Below, in pieces: positions 57,542-64,000 of a DNA stretch of 64,000 nt; the stretch's first letter is position 1; every line of letters starts with the position of its first letter. Source of the stretch: Parasedimentitalea maritima. GTDB taxonomy: Bacteria > Pseudomonadota > Alphaproteobacteria > Rhodobacterales > Rhodobacteraceae. Position numbers and translations under genes: made by a program. The stretch lies in contig NZ_VAUA01000004.1 in the NCBI RefSeq assembly GCF_005771405.1, positions 248,001 to 312,000 of the forward strand, written 5' to 3'. Below the pieces are notes generated by a model, which saw only the letters and a program-made list of their open reading frames with translations, had not been told where the DNA came from and did not search any database.

Positions 57542-58228
57542 ATGGCACAACTCAAAAAGATATTGCTGGTTGATGATGATGAAGATCTGCGCGAGGCGCT
57601 GAGCGAACAGCTGGTGATGACAGAAGATTTCGACGTGTTCGAGGCGGACAATGGGCAGAGTGCGATGGAGCGCGCCAAGGAGGCCCTCTATGATCTGATC
57701 ATTCTAGACGTTGGCTTGCCGGATACCGATGGCCGCGAACTGTGTCGCCTTATGCGTAAGCAGGGCGTCAAAGCTCCAATCTTGATGCTGACTGGTCATG
57801 ATAGCGATGCTGACACCATTCTGGGTCTGGATGCCGGTGCCAATGATTATGTGTCGAAACCCTTCAAATTCCCGGTTCTACTGGCCCGTATCCGGGCGCA
57901 GTTGCGCCAACACGAGCAGTCGGAAGACGCTGTTTTCACCTTGGGCCCCTATACGTTCAAGCCTTCGATGAAGTTGTTGATGACTGACGATGACCGTAAA
58001 ATCCGGTTGACTGAAAAAGAGACTAATATCCTCAAATTCCTGTATCGCTCGAACGAAGGCGTGGTCGCCCGCGAGGTGCTGTTGCACGAAGTCTGGGGCT
58101 ATAACGCCGGCGTTACCACCCATACGCTGGAAACCCATATTTACCGGTTGCGCCAGAAAATTGAGCCGGACCCGTCAAATGCGCGGTTGTTGGTGACAGA
58201 ATCAGGCGGATATCGGCTGGTTGCCTGA
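57542..58228 (+). CDS. cenR: CenR-type OmpR family response regulator
   Basis: 228 residues from ATG 57542 with AGGAGG upstream. Receiver domain: acidic DDD 11-13, phospho-Asp56 in LILDVGLPD, K in YVSKPF. Effector winged helix from about 130 with WGYNAGVTTHTLETHIYRLRQKIEPDPSNA. Very like Caulobacter CenR from memory, a cell-envelope regulator needed for growth. No histidine kinase adjacent, as usual for CenK-CenR. A structured segment and terminator follow. Confidence 0.88.
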   Translation: MAQLKKILLVDDDEDLREALSEQLVMTEDFDVFEADNGQSAMERAKEALYDLIILDVGLPDTDGRELCRLMRKQGVKAPILMLTGHDSDADTILGLDAGANDYVSKPFKFPVLLARIRAQLRQHEQSEDAVFTLGPYTFKPSMKLLMTDDDRKIRLTEKETNILKFLYRSNEGVVAREVLLHEVWGYNAGVTTHTLETHIYRLRQKIEPDPSNARLLVTESGGYRLVA

Positions 58229-58279
58229 CAAAAATTGGGCCCGGGTGTTTAAAAAGGCAAATGTAGACATACTTATTAA

Positions 58280-58328
58280 CCAACAGACCCCGCGCATATC
58301 CGGGTTATGATATGCACCTCCCTGTTGG
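58280..58328 (+). ncRNA. Structured segment before a terminator, possible small RNA
   Basis: Nested stems: outer CCAACAG (58280-58286) with CTGTTGG (58322-58328), inner GCATAT (58294-58299) with ATATGC (58310-58315). A CCTCCC motif in the descending part could pair with ribosome sites. It precedes a perfect terminator. Could be a 3' untranslated structure of cenR or a separate small RNA. Confidence 0.35.
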
Positions 58329-58332
58329 ACTT

Positions 58333-58361
58333 GGCCGGGCTTCGCGCCCGGCCTTTTTTTG
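58333..58361 (+). terminator. Terminator after cenR and the structured segment
   Basis: GGCCGGGC-TTCGC-GCCCGGCC (perfect 8 bp) followed by T7 or more. Confidence 0.88.
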
Positions 58362-58369
58362 TTTTCGCC

Positions 58370-59479
58370 TCAGCGCTGTAGAACGCGCAGGCGACTTTCA
58401 AATTCGCCTCGATCTACATAGCAGCCGTGTAGGTGGCGAAATCCGGTTTGAGGGTCAAAGGCTTCACGACCGTGCAGCATGCGACGGTTGTCAAATACCA
58501 CCATTTCACCTGCTTTCAGTTTGAGTGTGACAAGATAGGCGGGGTCCCGCGTCATGATCATGAATTGACGATAGGCGCGATAAAACCGAACCATCAATGT
58601 GGGATCTAAGTCTAACACATCTGCGATATGTGCATTAAAGCAGATTTCGATTACCTGACCGCCTTCATCCAGATTGATAACTTTTTTACGGCTTCGAATG
58701 TCAGTATTTTCATCGTGAAACCGAAACGGGATCGAAATGGTTGAAAGTAAGTCAAAAGCCTCGGGGTCGGACAGACGCAGGTCTTCAGCGATGGCGTACC
58801 CGTCACAAAACAGCGAACCACCGCCCTCGGCCTCATTGGCCATGCAGTGCAAAAACTGAAAACCTGGCGGCAGCTCCTGGTTGGTTAGATCAGTGTGCAG
58901 CGGCAGTGCAACAGATGTGTAGGCAAGATTGTTGGGATTGGGCTTGGATTGCACCTCAAATGTGCGACCAAAGTTGGTTTCCCGTAAGAATCCGATGCGC
59001 CGCGCGACGTCCATGCCTGCTTGGGTATTGTTGGCTAGGCCTTCGACAATTGAAAACCCAAACGTCTGGGTGCTGACCAACCAGTTTTTTAGGGCTAGGT
59101 CAGAATTGAGAACATCATCGGAGACAACGCGTGGAACTCCAGCAGCGCCAAGTTCCTGCCGCCAATAAGTAAAGCCTGTATGCGCGGGGTCTACCGCACG
59201 CTGGCCCGGACTACGGCTACGCAACCAGTCACAATCAAAAGTGCTGATTGTGTCATCGCCAGACCACCAGATCGTCAGAATTTTTCCGTCAGTTTCAATT
59301 TTGGTGGCGAGGACATCAAGCGAAAGGGAGGTCAAATCACCAGTGCGCTCTTTGGTTTGTGGGTGGAATGCTGCCGGGTCATTGTCCCGCAACCAGATAT
59401 ACGGGAAATCGGAGCTGGTGCCGTCCTGCCAGTCAACGTGGACCATAGCGGTATCGTGACGCAAAGATGCGTTGTTCAT
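58370..59479 (-). CDS. Gamma-butyrobetaine hydroxylase-like 2OG-Fe(II) dioxygenase
   Basis: 369 residues. N-terminal DUF971-type domain (DWQDGTSSDFPYIWLRDND) and C-terminal TauD fold with the Fe ligands His/Asp in LPLHTDLTNQ and distal His in LHGCYVD, plus the 2-oxoglutarate Arg downstream. Uses 2-oxoglutarate and O2 to hydroxylate gamma-butyrobetaine to carnitine or a similar quaternary amine. Relatives of trimethyllysine hydroxylase are possible. Divergent from the LRR gene; no carnitine genes adjacent. Confidence 0.88.
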   Translation of the reverse strand: MNNASLRHDTAMVHVDWQDGTSSDFPYIWLRDNDPAAFHPQTKERTGDLTSLSLDVLATKIETDGKILTIWWSGDDTISTFDCDWLRSRSPGQRAVDPAHTGFTYWRQELGAAGVPRVVSDDVLNSDLALKNWLVSTQTFGFSIVEGLANNTQAGMDVARRIGFLRETNFGRTFEVQSKPNPNNLAYTSVALPLHTDLTNQELPPGFQFLHCMANEAEGGGSLFCDGYAIAEDLRLSDPEAFDLLSTISIPFRFHDENTDIRSRKKVINLDEGGQVIEICFNAHIADVLDLDPTLMVRFYRAYRQFMIMTRDPAYLVTLKLKAGEMVVFDNRRMLHGREAFDPQTGFRHLHGCYVDRGEFESRLRVLQR

Positions 59480-59782
59480 TTGGATATCTCCAAAGGGAAT
59501 GTGTTTAGGGAATCAGGATTAGGGCCTCAGCCCTGCTGTGCAGGCTGTGGCGGCGGCCACCAATCAAAGGCCTTTTTATAAGGGTGTCCGGGGCGGCGCC
59601 CCAACACAGCAGGCACGTGTGAATTCCGATTCAACTCATTCAGAGACAAATCCACTTGAACAGGAAATTGAAAAATCGCAAGGAAATTTCACGAGAGTCG
59701 CAAAATACGTTAAGGGGTAAATTGAGGCTGGTATCGCGCTGTCTGAGTGGGCAGGGTGCGCTTGGCAACAAAAGGAAGCGCG
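59480..59782. other. Intergenic region with short palindrome
   Basis: About 300 bp between divergent genes. Contains GGGGC-GGC-GCCCC at 59590-59602 and no convincing gene; presumably holds both promoters. Confidence 0.4.
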
Positions 59783-60791
59783 ATGCTACAGAAATTCTGT
59801 CAGGTGATTTGGTCCGGTTTGTTGAGCTTCGGGCTGGTTTCGACAGCGACGGCCCAATCCCAAGCTGAGATGGCTGCATACCAGATGGCAGAGCAGAAAA
59901 TTGCAGAGAATGCCGCTTCGGGTTACCCAAAACTGGAACTGTGGGACGTAAAAGACCTGCAGTATTTGCCACCGTCGCTGGCTAACTCAAAACACCTGCG
60001 GGAAATTGTTTTGGGGTCGCAATATTGTACACCCGGTAGAATTTCTTGTGATCGTGAAGGGCCTGCGCTCAACGATATTTCTGTTCTGGCTCAGCTGCCA
60101 AACCTGAAGGTGCTGGGCCTGGGTTCTGTTGCCGTTCTGGACAAAGATCTGATTGCAAGCCTGACGGGGCTGCGCGTTCTGTCCTTGGCCAATACCTCGG
60201 TCAAAGACTTGTCCTTTTTGTCAGAAATGACGCAACTACAAGAGCTGAACCTGCGGTTTAATCCGGTTTCGGACCTGTCGCCACCTGCCGGGCTGACGGG
60301 CCTAAGCAAGCTTGGGCTCAACAATACTCAAGTCTCTGATATATCACCGCTTTCGGAAATGAAGGGCTAATTAAAATCAGCTTTGATGAAACCATGGTAT
60401 CTGACTTGTCACCGCTGGCCGATATGGCAGAGCTGCAAATCCTTACTCTGGGCAACACGGCGATCGATTCGATCATTCCCTTCAAAAAAACACCTCGCTT
60501 GAGTACCTGGGACTGCAAAATACCAACGTTGTCTGGTTGAAGCCGATTGCGAATTTGACCGCTCTTACCCGGTTGGATATCTCCAATACCCGAGTGTCTG
60601 AGATCCCGTGGTTAAGTTCTCTGGTGAATTTGAAGCGTTTGAATATGCAGGGAACAGCGGTTTCAGATCTCACACCGCTTGTAGGGCTACCCGCATTGGC
60701 AATTGTAGGTGCCAACAACGGCATCAAGCCCTTACAACCCGGTCCAGTGGCCAAATTGCGTGAGCAAGGCGGGCGAGTCATAGATGACTAG
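59783..60791 (+). pseudogene. Secreted leucine-rich-repeat protein, two frameshifts
   Basis: Coding from ATG 59783 (AAGGA upstream) with a signal peptide to about residue 25 (FGLVSTATAQS). Internalin-like repeats of about 22 residues run through three consecutive frames: to 60370, then a middle frame from about 60366 to 60490, then to the TAG/TAG end at 60791. Joins are at a G3 run (60364-60366, one G short) and an A7 run (60484-60490, one A short). Repaired, it gives about 335 residues with some eight repeats (L-x-N-T-x-V-S-D-L-S-P-L). Probably periplasmic protein-binding; broken gene or sequencing error. Confidence 0.8.
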
Positions 60792-60934
60792 TTGCAGTTG
60801 GGCTGGTTAGCCTCGGTGCCAATCACCTGATAATCAATGTTGGGTGTTCCTGTTTTGTGCAAATTGGGATAGGAACAAAGTCAGCATCATCACGCAGCCC
60901 GGCTGCTTAAGAATTTAGAACAGGAAAGACGTAT

Positions 60935-61723
60935 ATGTCCTTTACCCTTGCCACTTGGAATATCAACTCGGTCCGCTTGCGTGAGCCATTGGTGCTGAAA
61001 TTCTTGGCCGAACAGGGCCCGGATGTGCTGTGTCTGCAGGAATGTAAAAGCCCGGTCGACAAAATTCCGACCGAAGGTTTTGCCGAGCTGGGCTACACCC
61101 AAATGGTTGCGCGCGGTCAAAAGGGGTACAATGGCGTTGCAATCTTGTCGCGACTGCCAATCGAAGACACCGGAAGCCAGCAGTTTGCTGGCTTGGACCA
61201 TGCGCGTCACGTCGCCGGACGTCTGGAGAACGGCGTAACCATCCATAATTTCTATGTCCCAGCGGGTGGCGACAAACCGAACCGCGAGATCAACGAGAAA
61301 TTTGGCCAGAAGCTTGATTACCTGACCGACATGCGGGACTGGTTTGCCAATGAGACCCCGGAAAAAGCCATTCTTGTAGGGGATCTGAACATCGCTCCGC
61401 GTGAAGATGATGTTTGGGACCACAAGAAAATGCTGAAAATCGTCAGTCATACACCAATTGAAATCGAACATCTGGCGGAAGTTCAGGAAGCCGGAAACTG
61501 GGTTGATGTCACGCGTCAGGATATCCCTGAGGGCCTGTTGTACAGTTGGTGGTCCTACCGTGCCAAAGATTGGGATGCGGCGGACAAGGGGCGGCGCCTG
61601 GATCATGTCTGGGCCACGTCTGACATCTCGGCATCGGCACATTCCAGCCGCGTCCTGCGTGAGGCAAGAGGTTGGGAAAAGCCCAGCGACCATGCCCCAG
61701 TTTTTGCGACCTTTGACCTCTAG
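60935..61723 (+). CDS. xthA: Exodeoxyribonuclease III
   Basis: 262 residues. Endonuclease/exonuclease/phosphatase fold AP endonuclease: ATWNINSVRLR start, catalytic Glu in LQECK, Tyr near 105-110 (YVPAGG), GDLNIAPREDDVW, RLDHVWAT and the C-terminal SDHAPV with catalytic His. Repairs abasic sites and 3' blocks. A large frame on the opposite strand is a shadow. Confidence 0.95.
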   Translation: MSFTLATWNINSVRLREPLVLKFLAEQGPDVLCLQECKSPVDKIPTEGFAELGYTQMVARGQKGYNGVAILSRLPIEDTGSQQFAGLDHARHVAGRLENGVTIHNFYVPAGGDKPNREINEKFGQKLDYLTDMRDWFANETPEKAILVGDLNIAPREDDVWDHKKMLKIVSHTPIEIEHLAEVQEAGNWVDVTRQDIPEGLLYSWWSYRAKDWDAADKGRRLDHVWATSDISASAHSSRVLREARGWEKPSDHAPVFATFDL

Positions 61724-61790
61724 CGCAGTCAGGCTGAATTGACGCCTTTTGTGGCCTGATACAGGCAACCCATCCGATCAACATACCACA

Positions 61791-61864
61791 GCTTGCCCTC
61801 AATCATGGGGGCAAGCCTAAAGCATCATCCCATAGTCCAGCGTCGGCAAGTCAATGGAGCCGAC
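61791..61864. other. Two hairpins in the xthA-cnoX intergenic region
   Basis: GCTTGCCC/GGGCAAGC (61791-61798, 61809-61816) and GTCGGC/GCCGAC (61842-61847, 61859-61864), no U-tracts. The 334-bp gap 61724-62057 has nothing else that I can support. Confidence 0.4.
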
Positions 61865-62057
61865 ATATCATGCTGGCCACGGCAATAGACACTCAGTGGG
61901 TTGCCATGTTTGGCCCACGTTGTTCGCCTATTGTCGCTATTCTCTAGGAAAACGAAACAATATCCATTCGACTACACGCTAATCCGCCAACTCCTCTCTT
62001 GGTTTCTTGGTCGTCAGCTTTCATATAGGGGGCAAGTCCGATGTGGAGAACAAGGTT

Positions 62058-62972
62058 ATGATGGATATTATTGGTGGGGCCGAAGCGTCGGCAGCAGATT
62101 TGATCAAGGACGTCTCTGAGGCGACCTTTATGCAGGATGTGGTCGAGGCGTCGCAAAATGCGCCGGTGATCGTTGATTTCTGGGCTCCTTGGTGTGGCCC
62201 CTGCAAGACATTGGGCCCGGCGCTAGAGGCCGCAGTGACCCGTGCCAAAGGCGCGGTGACCATGGCGAAGGTCAACGTTGACGAAAACCAAATGATTGCC
62301 CAGCAGATGCGGGTCCAGTCGATCCCAGCAGTGTTTGCCTTTTACAAAGGTCAGCCGATTGACGGGTTTCAGGGCGCATTGCCCCCTTCCGAGATTGATA
62401 CTTTTGTTGCCAAAGTGGTCGAGGCCGGAGGTGGATCTGCTGACGGTGGACTAGGCGAAGCGCTGGAAGCAGCAGAAACCATGTTGGCCGAAGGCGAAGC
62501 TGAAGATGCGGCGCAGATTTTTGCAGCAGTGATTGGTGAAGATGACAAAAACGCCGCTGCCTATGCTGGCTTGGCACGCTCACATCTGGCCCAGGACGAT
62601 GCCGATCAGGCCGAGGCGGTGCTGAACGGTGCCCCAGCTGATATCGCTGAAGCGCCTGAAATCGAAGCGGCGCGTGCCCAAATAGAGCTCGCTCGTCAGG
62701 CCGCAAATGCCGGTCCCGTGGCTGATTTGCGGGCCCAGGTGGATGCTGATCCCAATAATCATCAGGCGCGTTTTGATCTGGCGCAGGCCCTGCATGCAAC
62801 AGATGATGCCGAGGCCGCAGTGGCTGAGTTGCTGGAATTGTTCCGTCGTGACCGTGAATGGAATGATGGAGCAGCCAAGTCTCAGCTGTTCACGATATTT
62901 GATGCGTTAAAGCCAGAAGATACGGTTGTTCTTAACGGTCGCCGTAAATTGAGCTCAATGATATTTGCTTAA
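62058..62972 (+). CDS. CnoX/YbbN-like thioredoxin with TPR-like repeats
   Basis: 304 residues from ATG 62058 (AAGG upstream); frames from 62007 add unconserved residues. Thioredoxin domain with active CGPC (Cys46, Cys49) in FWAPWCGPCKTLGPAL, cis-Pro in SIPAVFAFYKG, then an alanine-rich tetratricopeptide-like tail from about 130 ending RDREWNDGAAKSQLFTIFDAL. E. coli CnoX lost the CGPC but alphaproteobacterial relatives keep it and combine chaperone holdase with redox activity. Followed by the Lon-N gene 27 bases on. Confidence 0.9.
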   Translation: MMDIIGGAEASAADLIKDVSEATFMQDVVEASQNAPVIVDFWAPWCGPCKTLGPALEAAVTRAKGAVTMAKVNVDENQMIAQQMRVQSIPAVFAFYKGQPIDGFQGALPPSEIDTFVAKVVEAGGGSADGGLGEALEAAETMLAEGEAEDAAQIFAAVIGEDDKNAAAYAGLARSHLAQDDADQAEAVLNGAPADIAEAPEIEAARAQIELARQAANAGPVADLRAQVDADPNNHQARFDLAQALHATDDAEAAVAELLELFRRDREWNDGAAKSQLFTIFDALKPEDTVVLNGRRKLSSMIFA

Positions 62973-62999
62973 TTACGGGGCAGGGCTAGTCTCAACTCA

Positions 63000-63641
63000 A
63001 TGATCCAAGCCGCTGACCTACCGGACACGGTTCCCGTGTTTCCTCTTCCCGGGGCGCTGTTGCTGCCCCGGTCACGCCTGCCGCTGCATATATTCGAGCC
63101 GCGGTATTTGCAGATGCTTGAGGATACCCTGAAAACGCCACAGCGATTGATTGGCATGGTGCAGCCTTGTTCAAGGCAACTCCAGGAAGATGCCCTGCAT
63201 GAGATCGGTTGCGCTGGCCGGGTGACACAGTTTTCAGAGACTGAAGACGGCCGCTATTTGATCACCCTGTCCGGGGTTTCACGATTCCGGATTGAACATG
63301 AAACCGATGGCTTTACGCCATACCGACGTTGCCAAATCGACTGGGACGGCTTTAGCCGTGATTTGGGTAGAGTTGAGGCGGATGCAAAATTTGACCGGTT
63401 GGAATTTCTGGACTTGCTCGAACGGTTTTTTTTGTCACGTAATCTGTCGACGGACTGGGAAGCCCTGAAAGATGCGGATGATGAGCTATTGATCAATTCG
63501 CTATCGATGATGCTGGACTTTGATCCGGAGGATAAACAAGCCTTGCTCGAGGCGCCCGGCCTTGCGACAAGACGTGAAACTTTGACAACCCTGATAGAAT
63601 TTGCCCTGCTTGGCGGTTCCAACGAGGAAGTACTTCAATGA
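63000..63641 (+). CDS. Lon N-terminal (LonB-like, PUA) domain protein
   Basis: 213 residues consisting only of a Lon substrate-binding domain: [60 protein letters not shown]. No ATPase or protease domain. Such stand-alone proteins follow cnoX-like genes in Rhodobacterales and may help protein quality control. Its stop overlaps the next ATG (ATGA). Confidence 0.92.
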   Translation: MIQAADLPDTVPVFPLPGALLLPRSRLPLHIFEPRYLQMLEDTLKTPQRLIGMVQPCSRQLQEDALHEIGCAGRVTQFSETEDGRYLITLSGVSRFRIEHETDGFTPYRRCQIDWDGFSRDLGRVEADAKFDRLEFLDLLERFFLSRNLSTDWEALKDADDELLINSLSMMLDFDPEDKQALLEAPGLATRRETLTTLIEFALLGGSNEEVLQ

Positions 63642-63826
63642 ACGAGACCAAAACGCCAGCTTTTGACCGCCATATGCTTGAGGCACTGGTTTGTCCGCAG
63701 ACGCAGGCCGTGCTGGAATATCACGCCGATTCTCAGGAGCTGATATCCAAGGCCGCAGGTTTGGCGTTTCCGATCCGCAACGGCATTCCTGTAATGCTGG
63801 TAGATGAGGCGCGCGTACTGGATTGA
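63638..63826 (+). CDS. Trm112/UPF0434 family protein
   Basis: 62 residues. Trm112-like pattern: [42 protein letters not shown] (partial motif CPQT; the second zinc cysteine pair of eukaryotic Trm112 is absent). Bacterial members are thought to be small partners of methyltransferases or other enzymes. Overlaps the Lon-N gene by 4 bases. Confidence 0.9.
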   Translation: MNETKTPAFDRHMLEALVCPQTQAVLEYHADSQELISKAAGLAFPIRNGIPVMLVDEARVLD

Positions 63827-63892
63827 TGGAATGTCGCGGCTGAAAGGTCGCGCCACACACGCGTTGTTCTGAGTGAACTGTCCTAGACGCGC

Positions 63893-64000
63893 CTAGATTG
63901 CTTTCCCCACCAGTAGGTTTGGCAGATCTCCGGTCAGGCCTGCTGCCTCGCGCACAAAGCTGCGGCGCAAACCTGGCAGCGAGCCAACAACACCCATACC
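63893..64000 (-). CDS. Ubiquinone-type FAD hydroxylase, C-terminal end (partial)
   Basis: Last 35 codons of a gene that continues beyond the window; stop at 63893-63895. The end GVVGSLPGLRRSFVREAAG followed by GDLPNLLVG matches the C-terminus of the UbiH/UbiF/Coq6 family. 5' portion not seen. Confidence 0.7.
   Translation of the reverse strand, partial: GMGVVGSLPGLRRSFVREAAGLTGDLPNLLVGKAI

Noticed and set aside
60890-61768. 292-codon frame on the minus strand opposite xthA
   Set aside because: Entirely opposite a certain gene, no family resemblance and codon pattern of an antisense shadow.

Overview
The window looks like chromosomal DNA of a marine Rhodobacterales (Roseobacter-group) alphaproteobacterium. 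The evidence is a CcrM-type GANTC methyltransferase beside rnhB, a CenR-like response regulator, Rhodobacter-type porin, DUF2125 and DUF3576 proteins, TRAP transporters, and the neighbourhoods leuS-DUF3576-lptE-holA and mutY-DUF721-dsbA. I saw no tRNA, rRNA, CRISPR array, prophage or intact insertion sequence.

Region 1 (1-6848) holds a tight operon: amidase (5' end outside the window), a deacetylase-fold hydrolase close to H. pylori HP0310/PgdA, a 105-residue protein starting MCGLCG, a CobW-type metallochaperone GTPase, and a binding-protein-like protein with no signal peptide. It looks like a metal-dependent amide or imide breakdown pathway. An AEC transporter with a frameshift and an Old Yellow Enzyme follow on the other strand.

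Region 2 (6945-18788) has a LysR regulator divergent from the OYE, then a two-branch hydroxyproline catabolic regulon. The trans-4-hydroxy-L-proline branch is epimerase, TRAP transporter, D-hydroxyproline oxidase, pyrroline-4-hydroxy-2-carboxylate deaminase and ketoglutarate-semialdehyde dehydrogenase. The trans-3-hydroxy-L-proline branch is a Ser/Thr-type dehydratase and a pyrroline-2-carboxylate reductase. A GntR/FCD regulator lies in the middle, and the same TGGATA-n3-TATCCA-like operator occurs upstream of all the main transcription units.

Region 3 (19126-26602) is a catabolic cluster of unknown substrate: XRE-cupin regulator, class III aminotransferase, Rossmann protein, dimethylglycine-dehydrogenase-like flavoprotein, choline-kinase-like phosphotransferase and DeoR regulator. 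It contains a perfect 11-bp inverted repeat.

Region 4 (26606-34105) is signalling and DNA modification: a DUF427-cyclase fusion, a membrane-anchored winged-helix regulator with a small secreted partner, rnhB, ccrM, a membrane adenylate cyclase, and about 660 bp without a convincing gene.

Region 5 (34106-64000) is mostly housekeeping: alkB and mutY, a DciA-like protein, a DsbA-like protein, lpxK, waaA, cysQ, pmbA, tandem DUF2125 paralogues, an SDR/enoyl-CoA hydratase pair, a YhiN-type flavoprotein, GST, holA, lptE, leuS, a porin, a YggS protein, an L,D-transpeptidase-like protein, ribA, cenR, a gamma-butyrobetaine hydroxylase-like enzyme, a frameshifted leucine-rich-repeat gene, xthA, a CnoX-like thioredoxin, a Lon-N protein, a Trm112-like protein and the end of a ubiquinone hydroxylase gene. 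Three frameshifts in the window can each be explained by one base in a homopolymer, so sequencing error should be excluded before calling those genes broken.
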